From Streptomyces sp. G44 (GTDB taxonomy: Bacteria; Actinomycetota; Actinomycetes; Streptomycetales; Streptomycetaceae), in the NCBI RefSeq assembly GCF_016905445.1, contig NZ_JAFEXF010000027.1:1-51607 (forward strand): 51,607 bases of DNA, in the 5' to 3' direction. This document shows positions 25,834-35,000 of this stretch, piece by piece. A program made the position numbers and the translations under genes. Under the pieces are notes generated by a model. That model searched no databases, was not told the origin of the DNA, and saw only the letters and a program-made list of their open reading frames with translations. Each line of letters opens with the position of its first letter. Position 1 is the first letter of the stretch.

Positions 25834-26748
25834 ATGGACTTCACGATCGACGCGTTCCAACGCGAACTGAAGACCGGTATCCGGAAACAGCTCGGCGTGC
25901 TGGGCCCCGCGGCCGAGGACCCCGAGGCGCTGTGGTCGGCGCTGAGCGAACTGGCACTGCCGGCCCTGGAGGCACCCGCGGCCTCCGGCGGACTCGAGCT
26001 CGGTCTGTCGAACTCCGTCGTCGCCTGGGAGGAACTGGGCGCCGCGACCGCTTGCGGCCCGCTCTGGTCGACGGTGTTCACGATCGACTGCGCGGCCGAC
26101 GCCGACCCGGGCAGCCCGCTCGACGGTGCCCTGCCCGGGCTCCTGTCGGGCGAGTCCCGGGCCGAGGTCACCGGGCTCGGCGTGGTGGGACCGGCTGCCG
26201 ACGGCGTCCTGGTCCGACTCGACAGCCCGGCCGAGCCGTTCGCGCTCTCCGACAGCGGTCTCACGCCGGCCGTCCTGGGCCCGGCGGTCAGCCGGGCGCA
26301 GGTCCGTCAGGCCGCCTTCCTGGTGGGTATGGCCCGAGAGGCGCTCGACATCGCTGCCGCACATGTCAGGGAGCGCGAACAGTTCGGCCACAAGCTCGTC
26401 GACTTCGAAGCGGTCTCCTTCCCGCTGGCAGCCCTGCTCATCGACCTGGAGGCGAGCCGGCTGGCGGTCCACCGCGCTGCCTGGCTCTCCGACACCGGCC
26501 GAGCCGTCGAACTGGCGGCCGTCGAGGTGCTTGCGGGCGCCGGCGACCTGCTCGCGACCGCCGCCCGCACCGCGATCCATGTGCATGGCACCCGCGGGCT
26601 GCTGCGCACCAACCGGGTGGCTCGGATCTACCTCCGGGCCCGGGACGAGATCCCCCGCCTGGGCACCCCCCGCGCGCTGTGGCGCCGGGCCGGCCTGCTG
26701 CGGATCACCGGTGGCATCGATCCGGACGACCGGGCCGCCATCTGCTGA
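25834..26748 (+). CDS. Acyl-CoA dehydrogenase family protein, short partner subunit
   Basis: A 304-residue acyl-CoA dehydrogenase homologue, about 80 residues short of the family. The N-terminal helices (DFTIDAFQRELKTGIRKQLG...) and C-terminal FAD-contact region REREQFGHKLVDFEAVSFPLA (~residues 185-205) are present, but the central beta-domain is reduced to ~60 residues and the usual TEP-GSD motif is missing. The C-terminus has HVHGTRGLLR in place of YGGxG. The long/short pairing recalls mycobacterial FadE alpha2-beta2 heterotetramers (established for that family; inferred here). ATG 25834, GGCGGGG upstream. Confidence 0.8.
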   Translation: MDFTIDAFQRELKTGIRKQLGVLGPAAEDPEALWSALSELALPALEAPAASGGLELGLSNSVVAWEELGAATACGPLWSTVFTIDCAADADPGSPLDGALPGLLSGESRAEVTGLGVVGPAADGVLVRLDSPAEPFALSDSGLTPAVLGPAVSRAQVRQAAFLVGMAREALDIAAAHVREREQFGHKLVDFEAVSFPLAALLIDLEASRLAVHRAAWLSDTGRAVELAAVEVLAGAGDLLATAARTAIHVHGTRGLLRTNRVARIYLRARDEIPRLGTPRALWRRAGLLRITGGIDPDDRAAIC

Positions 26749-26776
26749 CCAGAGACAACGACCGAGGGAGACATCG

Positions 26777-29700
26777 GTGGCAACGCTGAGCGACCGGCTG
26801 TCCAGCCTGGACGAAGACCAACGCCGCGCCCTGCGGGAACGATTCCGTACCGAGCGGCTCGACCTGACCGACTTCACAGCGCTGTACGCGGCGGAGAACG
26901 CGGCCGCCGAACTGCCCTCACCAGCACAGGAGCGGCTCTGGTTCATGCAGCAACTGGCGCCGAAGAGCCCCTTCTACAACCTGCCGGCCGGTTATCGCAT
27001 CCGCGGACGACTCGACCTCCCGGCGTTGCGCGGGGCGCTGGAGGCGGTGATGAGGCAGCAACCCGAACTGCGGAGCAACCTCGTCGACCGGAGCGGCACT
27101 CCGCACGTCGCGGTGCACGAGGACCGCGGCATGCCCCTGCTGCTCAAGGACCTGAGCGGTATGCCGGCCGACGAACGCGAGCGGCTCACCGAAGAGCTCA
27201 TGGCTCGGGAGGAGAGCGAACCCTTCGATCTGGCCAAGGACCCGCTGATCCGCGGCAGACTGGTGCGGCTCGCCCCGGAGGACCATCTGCTGCTGGTGAC
27301 GATCCATCACGCGGTCGCCGACGGCTGGTCCCTGCTCGTATTCATCCGTGACCTGGTCACCGCGTACGACGCGGCCCAGGAACCGGAGCGCGGGACACTG
27401 GCGCCGCCGACGGTGCGGTACTGCGACTTCAGTGCCTGGCAGCGGCGTGAACTCGCCGGGCCACGGCTGGCGGACCGGCTCGCCTACTGGGAGTCCGCGC
27501 TGCAGGACGTACCCACACTCCTCGAACTGCCCACCGACCGGCCGCGCCCCGCCGAGCAGACCTTCCGCGGCGCCGTGCACCGGTTCCGGATGCCCCAGGA
27601 CACCCTGGCCGCCGTGCGCCGCCTGGCCGGCGAGGAGAACGCCACCCTTTTCATGATCACGCTGGCCGCCTTCCAGGCCGTACTGGGTCGCTACGCCCGC
27701 GTCGAAGATCTGGTGGTCGGTACGCCCGACGCCGGACGGCGGCACGAGGAACTCGAGCGCGTCATCGGGTTCTTCGTCAACACGCTGGTGCTACGGGCCG
27801 ACCTGTCCGGCGACCCGACCTTCCGCCACCTGATCCGCAGGGCCCGGGCCACCGCGCTGTCGGCCTACGAGAACGCCGAGGTCCCCTTCGACCGCCTGGT
27901 CGACCTCGTCGGCGCCAGGCGCGACCTCTCCCATTCGCCGCTGGTACAGGTGATGTTCCAACTGGTGACCGGCGAGGAGCGGCACTGGCGGACGACCGGC
28001 GCCGACCCGGTGGAGTTCGAACTGGTCGATCTGCCGCCGACGGTGACCCGCTTCGACATCGAGTTCTACCTCAGCGAGTGCGAGGACGGGGAATTCGAGG
28101 GCTGGATCGTTTACGGCTCAGACCTGTTCGACGAGGGGACGATCGCCCGCTTCGCGGAGCACTTTCTCGAACTGCTGGCGGACGGCGCCCGCCGACCGGA
28201 CAGCAGGCTCTCCGAACTGCGCTGGCTGAACGACGCCGAACTGGAGCGGGTGCGCGCGTGGGGCCGCGGCCCGCGGACCGGGGACGCGACCGTCCCGGTC
28301 ACCCGGCTGATCGCCGATCGGGTGGCCGAGCAGCCCGACGCCGTCGCGATCGAGGGCGGCGGGCGCAGCTGCACGTACGCGGAGCTCCAGCGCCGTGCGG
28401 ACAACCTGGCGCACTGGCTGCGCGAGAGCGGCGTCTGCCCCGGCGACGTGGTGGCCGTACGCCTGGCCCGGCAGGTGGACCTCGCCGCCGCGTGGCTCGG
28501 CGTACTCCGTTGCGGCGCCGCCTACCTGCCGTTGGATCCCGACTATCCGCGCGAACGCCAGCGCTACATCCTGGCCGACAGCCGTACCGCCGTGATACTC
28601 ACCGATGGCGCGGACGTGAGTGATCTACTGCCGCCCGGCGTGCTCACCCGCCCCCTGGACGAGGTGCCGGCGGTCGACACCAAGGGTGCGCTGCCCGACC
28701 CGGACCCGGAGGCCGGCGCGTACGTCATCTACACCTCCGGTTCCACCGGGCGCCCGAAGGGTGTCCTCGTACCGCACCGGGCCCTGCAGAACTTCTGCGC
28801 CTGGCATCTGCGGGCCCACGAGATCGACCGCACGGACCGGGCGAGCATGCTGGCCGCGCTCGGCTTCGACGCGGCCGCCTGGGAGTTGTGGGCGCACCTG
28901 GTGGCGGGCGCGAGCGTGCACCTGGTGCCCGACGACATCCGGCTGGACCCCGACGCGCTGCTGGCCTGGTTCGACCGGACGGAGATCTCGTCGGCCTTCC
29001 TGCCGACCGCGCTGGCGGAGAGCGTCCTGACGGCCGGCGAGGCATCAGGGGTGCAGCCGCGCGCGATGCGCGTCCTCTTCACCGGCGGGGACCGGCTGCG
29101 CCGCGGCAAACCGGCGGGCGCGCCCTACCGCTTCACCAACAATTACGGGCCCACCGAGAACACCATCATCTCCGTCTGGACGGACGTGACCGCCGACGAC
29201 CGGCAGCCGCCCATCGGGATACCGGTCGACAACACCTGGGTCTACGTCCTGGACGGAGCCGGTCACGACGTACCCATCGGAGTACCTGGCGAGCTGTACC
29301 TGGCCGGCCCGCAGGTCGCCGTCGGATACCTGCACCGCCCGGAACTCACCGGGGAGCGTTTCGTGCGTGACCCGTTCGACGACGACCCCAAGGCGCGGAT
29401 GTACGCCACCGGCGACCTGGTGCGCTGGCGGCCGGACGGCCGGATCGACTTCCTCGGCCGGATCGACGACCAGGTGCAGATTCGCGGGTTCCGGGTCGAA
29501 CCCGGGGAAATCCAGGCGGTGTTGTCGGAACACGACGAGGTCGTCGACTGCGTGGTCCTCGCCCACCAGGAGCACGACGCCGTGGTGCTGTCGGCCTTCG
29601 TGGTGGGACCGCAGGACGAGTCGGCCGGGCCGCGCCTGCGGCAGCACCTGCTGACGACACTGCCCGCGTACATGGTGCCGAGCTCCTTCACGTTCCTGCC

Positions 29701-30019
29701 CGAGCTGCCCGCCACGGACAACGGCAAGCTGGACCGGGAGGCACTCCTGGAACGCTCCCGCAGCGCTGCCCCGGCCGAACTGGCCCCCGCACAACGGCCA
29801 CGCGGAGACGCCGAGCAGGCGGTCGCCGAGATCATGGCCGAGGTCCTCGGTGGGTTGAGGCTCGGGCGCACCGACGACTTCTTCAGCCACGGTGGCTCGT
29901 CGCTGCTCGCGACCCGGGTGCTCGCCCGGGTCGGGGAGCGGCTCGGAGTACGGCCCAGCCTCAGGACATTCTTCGAGGCGCCCACGATCAGCGGCATCGC
30001 GGCCGCGGCGGGCGGGTGA
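26777..30019 (+). CDS. Non-ribosomal peptide synthetase NRPS1: C-A-T, leucine-like code
   Basis: 1080 aa. Domains: condensation (~45-470) with intact HHAVADG (~residue 176); adenylation (~505-985) with YTSGSTGRPKG (~652), NYGPTENT and NGKLDRE; thiolation (~1015-1078) with HGGSS (carrier Ser ~1042). Reading the ten A-domain pocket positions by alignment to GrsA gives DAWFFGNIIK. Seven of ten match the known leucine code DAWFLGNVVK, so Leu or a similar branched residue is predicted. No epimerase or release domain is present. Start GTG 26777 has GAGGGAG upstream. It lies between the dehydrogenase pair and NRPS2. With an active C domain and no terminator, it most likely sits in the middle of the line. 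Confidence 0.93.
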   Translation: MATLSDRLSSLDEDQRRALRERFRTERLDLTDFTALYAAENAAAELPSPAQERLWFMQQLAPKSPFYNLPAGYRIRGRLDLPALRGALEAVMRQQPELRSNLVDRSGTPHVAVHEDRGMPLLLKDLSGMPADERERLTEELMAREESEPFDLAKDPLIRGRLVRLAPEDHLLLVTIHHAVADGWSLLVFIRDLVTAYDAAQEPERGTLAPPTVRYCDFSAWQRRELAGPRLADRLAYWESALQDVPTLLELPTDRPRPAEQTFRGAVHRFRMPQDTLAAVRRLAGEENATLFMITLAAFQAVLGRYARVEDLVVGTPDAGRRHEELERVIGFFVNTLVLRADLSGDPTFRHLIRRARATALSAYENAEVPFDRLVDLVGARRDLSHSPLVQVMFQLVTGEERHWRTTGADPVEFELVDLPPTVTRFDIEFYLSECEDGEFEGWIVYGSDLFDEGTIARFAEHFLELLADGARRPDSRLSELRWLNDAELERVRAWGRGPRTGDATVPVTRLIADRVAEQPDAVAIEGGGRSCTYAELQRRADNLAHWLRESGVCPGDVVAVRLARQVDLAAAWLGVLRCGAAYLPLDPDYPRERQRYILADSRTAVILTDGADVSDLLPPGVLTRPLDEVPAVDTKGALPDPDPEAGAYVIYTSGSTGRPKGVLVPHRALQNFCAWHLRAHEIDRTDRASMLAALGFDAAAWELWAHLVAGASVHLVPDDIRLDPDALLAWFDRTEISSAFLPTALAESVLTAGEASGVQPRAMRVLFTGGDRLRRGKPAGAPYRFTNNYGPTENTIISVWTDVTADDRQPPIGIPVDNTWVYVLDGAGHDVPIGVPGELYLAGPQVAVGYLHRPELTGERFVRDPFDDDPKARMYATGDLVRWRPDGRIDFLGRIDDQVQIRGFRVEPGEIQAVLSEHDEVVDCVVLAHQEHDAVVLSAFVVGPQDESAGPRLRQHLLTTLPAYMVPSSFTFLPELPATDNGKLDREALLERSRSAAPAELAPAQRPRGDAEQAVAEIMAEVLGGLRLGRTDDFFSHGGSSLLATRVLARVGERLGVRPSLRTFFEAPTISGIAAAAGG

Positions 30020-30026
30020 TCCGGCG

Positions 30027-33000
30027 ATGAGCGCGCCACTGCCGCTGGTGACCAGCCAAGCCGGCCTCTGGCTGGTGGAGCAATGGGCACCGGACCGACC
30101 GGTCTACAACATTCCCACCGTGCTGCGCCTGACCGGACACCTCGACCCGGAGGCCCTGGTCGCCGCCGTCCGCGAACTGGGGTCCCGGCACGAGGCGCTG
30201 CACGCCCGCTTCGAGCTGCGCGACGGTGAACCGGTGCAGCGGCTCGGCGCGCGCGCCCCCGCGCCGGTCCGCCGCGAGACGCTGGGCGTGGCACCCGGCG
30301 CGGACCGGGACGCCACACTCAGGGCGCTGATCGATGAGGAAGGCGGACGCCGGTTCGACCTGGCGGGTGGGTGCCTGCTGCGCGCCCTGCTGCTCGACGT
30401 CGGGCCGCGGGAATGGGTGCTGGTGCTCACCGTGCACCACATCGTCGCCGACGGCTGGTCGGTCGGCCTGCTCCTTGAGGACCTCAGCCGGCTGTACTCG
30501 ATGCGCACCGGCGGCTTCGGGACACTGCCGGAGCCGGGGGACTATCGCGCCGCCGTCGAGGAGGCCGTGACCGCCGCCGGCGCCGCGGATGCCGACCTCG
30601 ACTTCTGGCGGAACGAACTCGCGGGCCTGGAGCCCCTGGACCTGCCGATCGCCGCGCCCACCGGTGCCGGGGCCGAGTACGAGGGCCGCACGGTCGTCCA
30701 CTCGGTGCCGCTGACCGGCCGGCTCACGGAGTTGGCACGCATGCAGGGATGCACTCCCTATCTGCTCACCATGGCCGGCTTCGCGGCGCTGCTGCACAGG
30801 CTGAGCGGCCAGGAGTCGTTCGCCCTCGGCACCGCGGTCAACAACCGGCTGAGCAGCGAAGCGGAGCGCGTGGTCGGTCTGTTCGTCACCATGGTGGCGC
30901 TGCGCTGTGACATCGACGGCGAGATGTCCTTCATGGACCTGGTGCGCCAGCTGAGGGGCAGCGTGGCCGATGCCGTGGACCACGCGGTGGCGCCGTTCGA
31001 CCGGGTGGTCCAGCACGTCGGTGCCAGCCGGGAGAGCGGCCGCAACCCGCTCTTCCAGACCGCCTTCAACTACCAGGAGGAGGTGGGCGACGCGCTGCGC
31101 CTGGCCCACGTCCAGGTCGCACCGCTGGACATCGACCTCGGCATCGCCCGCTTCGACCTGAATGTGGTGGCGGTGGCGGCCGGAGAGAACCTGCGCGTCG
31201 AGGCCGAGTACGCGAGCGCCCGTTTCGACGCGGGCACGGTCGAGCGACTACTCGGCCAGTACGCCACGCTTCTGACCGCCGGGCTGGCCGAACCGGACCG
31301 CCCGCTGTCGTCGCTGCCGATGCTGCCCGAGCCGGAACGGACCACCGTGCACGGCTGGAGCCGTCCGGCCCGTGCCGTCGACGTGCCGGGCACCCTGGAC
31401 GGCCTGGTGGCCGAACAGGCCCGGCGACGCCCGGACGCCCCTGCCGTCAGCGGCGAGGACGGCGGTCCACGGCCGATGACCTACCGAGAGCTGGACGAGC
31501 GGGCGAACCATCTCGCCGCACGGCTGCGGACGGTGGGCGTGCGCCCCGGCGACCGGGTGGCGGTGTGCCTGCGTCGCGAGCCGGTGCTCGTCGTCGCCTT
31601 GCTCGCCGCGCTGAAGGCGGGCGCGGCATATCTGCCGATCGATCCGAACTACCCGGCCGAGCGGGTGCGACTGCTCTGCGAGGACGCCCGGCCGACGGCG
31701 GTGCTGACCACCGACGACCTGCGTACGCGGCTGCCGGCCGACCTGACGGCCGTCGAGGTGCACGACGCCGCTCGCGCGCCCGAGCCGCCGCCGGAGCCCG
31801 CCTCGACCACTGACACCGCGTACGTCATCTACACCTCCGGATCGACCGGACGTCCCAAGGGCGTGCGGGTGAGCCACGCCAACGTGGTCCGGTTGTTCAC
31901 CGCCACCGACGACTGGTTCTCGTTCACGGCCGACGACGTCTGGACCTGCTACCACTCCGCCGCTTTCGACTTCTCGGTGTGGGAGATCTGGGGCGCCCTG
32001 CTGTCAGGGGCGCAGGTGGTGCTGGTCTCCGAGGAACTGGCGCGCGACCCTGCCGCGTTCCGCGACCTGCTGGCCCGGCGCCGGGTCACGGTGCTGAGCC
32101 AGACACCGGCGGCCTTCCGGCAACTGAGCCAGGTGGAGACCACCCGAGCCGAACCCCCGGACCTGTCTCTGCGCACCGTCGTCTTCGGCGGCGAGGCGCT
32201 GGACTACGGTTCGCTGCGGCCCTGGTTCGATCGGTACGGGGACGACCGGCCCGCCCTGGTCAACATGTACGGCATCACCGAGACGACGGTCCACGTCACC
32301 TACCGGCGGGTCCGGTCGGCGGACGCCCGGGAGCCGGGCGGACAGAGCCCGATCGGCGTGCCGATTCCCGACCTGTCGGTGCGAGTGGTCGACCGGTACG
32401 GAAACGACCAGCCGATCGGCGTGGCCGGGGAGATGCTCGTCGGCGGGGCCGGCGTCGCCGACGGCTACCTGAACCGCCCCGAACTGACCGCGCAGCGCTT
32501 CGGTACCCACCCGGAGACCGGAGAGCGCTTCTACCGCAGCGGTGACCTGGCGGCCCGGCTGCCGTCCGGCGAACTGGACTACCGGGGCCGCGCGGACCAG
32601 CAGGTGAAAGTGCGCGGGTATCGCATCGAACCCGGCGAGGTCCAGGCCGCGATCGGCGAGTTCCCCGGCGTACACGAGTCCTTCGTGACCGTCATGGATG
32701 ACGACGGTGACCGTCGGCTGGTGGCCTACGTGGTGGCGCGGCCGGAACCGGACGCCGACGACCTCCGTCGGCATCTGACCGGCCGCCTCCCCGCGCATCT
32801 GGTTCCTCAGCTGCTCATCTTCCTGCCCCGACTGCCACTGACCGGGAACGGCAAGGTCGACCGCACACGGTTGCCCGGCCCGGGGGCGGAGGGCTCCGCC
32901 GGACGCACGTCGTCGCCGCCGCGCACCGATCTGGAACGGCTGGTCGCCGAGGTCGTGGCCGACGTGGTGCCTCACCCCGTAGGGGTGCACGACGACTTCT

Positions 33001-33980
33001 TCACCCTCGGCGGGACCTCCCTCGGCATGGCCCGGGTGCTGGCCGCCCTACGGCAGCGGACGGGCGTGCGACTGAGCGTCCGGGAGTTCTTCGGGCAACC
33101 GACCGTGGCGGGGCTCGCGACGGCGATCGCCCCGCGGGCTCACACTTCCGGGACCGGCAGCCGCCGCTCCGCACGACGGGCCGACCTCGTGCCGCTGCGC
33201 ACCGGCACCGGTCGGCCGATGTTCTGCGTCCACCCCAGCGGCGGTACGGCCCTGTGCTATCTGACTCTGGCCGCGGTGCTGCCCGGCACCTTCCCGATGG
33301 TCGGTGTGCAGGCGGTCGGGCTCGACGGGGACACCGCGCCGCTGGGCACGGTCGAGGAGATGGCGGCGCACTACCGGGACCGGATCGTCCACGAGTGTCC
33401 GACCGGCCCGGTCGACCTGCTCGGCTGGTCGTACGGCGGCGTCGTCGCCTTCGAGACGGCCCGGCTGCTGCGCGAACAGGACCGCCCCACCCGGGTCGTG
33501 CTGCTCGACGCCCCCGCACCCGACCCTGAGCCGGAACCGGAACGGGCGGACCTCCTGACGCGGTTCGCCGCCGACATCGCCGCCATGACGGGCACCGTCC
33601 TCCCGGCGGACCTGGACATGCGGACGCTGGCCCCCATGGACCCGCGCGAACAGCTGGTGGCGGTGCATCAGGCATTGTGCCGGTGCGGTGCCCTGACCCC
33701 GGAGACCGATGTCGACCAGCTCTCGGCGCGGGCCGAGGTGTTCGTGGCCAACCTGCGAGCCCTGGCCCGCTACCGGCCGACCGGCACCTACGACGATCCG
33801 CTGATGCTGGTGCGCGCCGCCGAGTCCCCTGACCTCTCCTGGGCGTGGAGCGCGCACTCGGCGGCAGGCATCGCCGACGTGGTCGTGCCCGGCGACCACT
33901 ACAGCCTGGTCGACCAGGAGATCGGCGTCACCGCCGCGCATATCGACGCGTGGCTTACCGGCCAACTTCAGACGAGGTGA
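30027..33980 (+). CDS. Non-ribosomal peptide synthetase NRPS2: C-A-T-TE, threonine-like code
   Basis: 1317 aa. Domains: condensation (~1-430) with HHIVADG (~137); adenylation (~459-950) with YTSGSTGRPKG (~602) and GNGKVDR; thiolation (~970-1035) with LGGTS (Ser ~997); type I thioesterase (~1052-1315) with GWSYGG (nucleophile Ser ~1135) and GDHYSL (His ~1290). The pocket reads DFWSVGMVHK, eight of ten matching the threonine code DFWNIGMVHK. The thioesterase marks this as the terminal protein, releasing the peptide by hydrolysis or cyclisation. Start ATG 30027 is 7 bases after NRPS1 stop. The E1 alpha gene follows after 3 bases. Confidence 0.94.
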   Translation: MSAPLPLVTSQAGLWLVEQWAPDRPVYNIPTVLRLTGHLDPEALVAAVRELGSRHEALHARFELRDGEPVQRLGARAPAPVRRETLGVAPGADRDATLRALIDEEGGRRFDLAGGCLLRALLLDVGPREWVLVLTVHHIVADGWSVGLLLEDLSRLYSMRTGGFGTLPEPGDYRAAVEEAVTAAGAADADLDFWRNELAGLEPLDLPIAAPTGAGAEYEGRTVVHSVPLTGRLTELARMQGCTPYLLTMAGFAALLHRLSGQESFALGTAVNNRLSSEAERVVGLFVTMVALRCDIDGEMSFMDLVRQLRGSVADAVDHAVAPFDRVVQHVGASRESGRNPLFQTAFNYQEEVGDALRLAHVQVAPLDIDLGIARFDLNVVAVAAGENLRVEAEYASARFDAGTVERLLGQYATLLTAGLAEPDRPLSSLPMLPEPERTTVHGWSRPARAVDVPGTLDGLVAEQARRRPDAPAVSGEDGGPRPMTYRELDERANHLAARLRTVGVRPGDRVAVCLRREPVLVVALLAALKAGAAYLPIDPNYPAERVRLLCEDARPTAVLTTDDLRTRLPADLTAVEVHDAARAPEPPPEPASTTDTAYVIYTSGSTGRPKGVRVSHANVVRLFTATDDWFSFTADDVWTCYHSAAFDFSVWEIWGALLSGAQVVLVSEELARDPAAFRDLLARRRVTVLSQTPAAFRQLSQVETTRAEPPDLSLRTVVFGGEALDYGSLRPWFDRYGDDRPALVNMYGITETTVHVTYRRVRSADAREPGGQSPIGVPIPDLSVRVVDRYGNDQPIGVAGEMLVGGAGVADGYLNRPELTAQRFGTHPETGERFYRSGDLAARLPSGELDYRGRADQQVKVRGYRIEPGEVQAAIGEFPGVHESFVTVMDDDGDRRLVAYVVARPEPDADDLRRHLTGRLPAHLVPQLLIFLPRLPLTGNGKVDRTRLPGPGAEGSAGRTSSPPRTDLERLVAEVVADVVPHPVGVHDDFFTLGGTSLGMARVLAALRQRTGVRLSVREFFGQPTVAGLATAIAPRAHTSGTGSRRSARRADLVPLRTGTGRPMFCVHPSGGTALCYLTLAAVLPGTFPMVGVQAVGLDGDTAPLGTVEEMAAHYRDRIVHECPTGPVDLLGWSYGGVVAFETARLLREQDRPTRVVLLDAPAPDPEPEPERADLLTRFAADIAAMTGTVLPADLDMRTLAPMDPREQLVAVHQALCRCGALTPETDVDQLSARAEVFVANLRALARYRPTGTYDDPLMLVRAAESPDLSWAWSAHSAAGIADVVVPGDHYSLVDQEIGVTAAHIDAWLTGQLQTR

Positions 33981-33983
33981 GAC

Positions 33984-35000
33984 ATGTTTACCGTCAGTCA
34001 AGAAACCCGTAGGCGTCCGGCCGAGGAACGCGGCGGACCGCGCGCCGACCCCGAGCTGCTGCGCCGGCTCTTCACCACCATGTGCCGGATCCGCGCCTTC
34101 GAGGAGGAGGCCCTGGCCCTGCGCACCTCCGGCGAGATCCCGGGCGTCATCCACCCGTACATCGGACACGAGGCGATCGCCACGGGGATGTGTTCCGTGC
34201 TCGACGACGATGACTGGGTGGGCAGTTACTACCGCTCACACGGTCACGCCATCGCACACGGCTGCGCACAGGACGTGATGATGGCCGAACTGTTCGGCAA
34301 GGACACCGGCTGCTGCCGCGGCAAGGGCGGCTCCATGCACCTGATGGACCTGGGCCGGCGGTTTCTCGGCGGCACGTCCATCGTGGCGGCCGGTATCCCG
34401 CACGCCGCCGGTGCGGCCCTGGCCGCCCAGATGGAGGGGCGCGGCGTCGTCCTGTCGTTCTTCGGCGAGGGCGCCACCGGCTCGGGCGTCTTCCACGAGA
34501 CGATGAACATCGCCAGCGCCCAGTCGCTGCCGGTGGTCTTCGTCTGCGAGAACAACACGTACCAGGACCACACCCGCACCGAGCAGGTGGCCCCGTCCAC
34601 CGACTTCGAGCGCTTCGGACTGGGCCACCTGATGGAGTCACAGACCGTCGACGGCAACGACGTCATGGCCGTGCGCAGGGTGGCGACCGAGGCCGTGGAG
34701 CACGCCCGCTCCGGCGACGGCCCGGTCTTCATCCAGGCCATGACCTATCTGACCTACTACCACAGTCAGCTCGGCACACCGCCGCTGGAGTACCGGCCGG
34801 CCGACGAGGTCGCCCACTGGGCGGCCCGGGACCCGATCCTGCTGGCCCGCCGCGAGCTCGTCGCCGCCGGTGTGCCGGCCGCCGAACTGGACCGCGTCGA
34901 GGACCAGGCCGCTCAGGAGACGGCCGAGGCCGTCGAGTTCGCCCGTCGTTCCCCCGAGCCCGACCTCCAGGAGGCGACCACCGATGTCTACGTCGACTGA
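33984..35000 (+). CDS. 2-Oxoacid dehydrogenase E1 component, alpha subunit
   Basis: The thiamine-diphosphate-dependent decarboxylase half of a pyruvate/acetoin/branched-chain type dehydrogenase, 338 aa. Motifs: GIIHPYIGHEA-like segment (IHPYIGHEAIATG), YYRSHGHAIAHG, GKGGSMHLMD, and the ThDP-Mg motif FFGEGATGSGVFHETMN...ENN (GEG in place of the usual GDG). The acid substrate cannot be assigned. It overlaps the beta-subunit gene by 17 bases. No E2 (dihydrolipoyl acyltransferase) or E3 gene occurs in the cluster, so the acyl group must go to something else; an NRPS carrier domain is a candidate (inference). Confidence 0.9.
   Translation: MFTVSQETRRRPAEERGGPRADPELLRRLFTTMCRIRAFEEEALALRTSGEIPGVIHPYIGHEAIATGMCSVLDDDDWVGSYYRSHGHAIAHGCAQDVMMAELFGKDTGCCRGKGGSMHLMDLGRRFLGGTSIVAAGIPHAAGAALAAQMEGRGVVLSFFGEGATGSGVFHETMNIASAQSLPVVFVCENNTYQDHTRTEQVAPSTDFERFGLGHLMESQTVDGNDVMAVRRVATEAVEHARSGDGPVFIQAMTYLTYYHSQLGTPPLEYRPADEVAHWAARDPILLARRELVAAGVPAAELDRVEDQAAQETAEAVEFARRSPEPDLQEATTDVYVD

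Noticed and set aside
26126..26776. Longer N-terminus for NRPS1 reaching back into the dehydrogenase gene
   Set aside because: The extra ~217 residues are an out-of-frame reading of the short acyl-CoA dehydrogenase gene, and the GTG at 26777 has a good ribosome-binding site.
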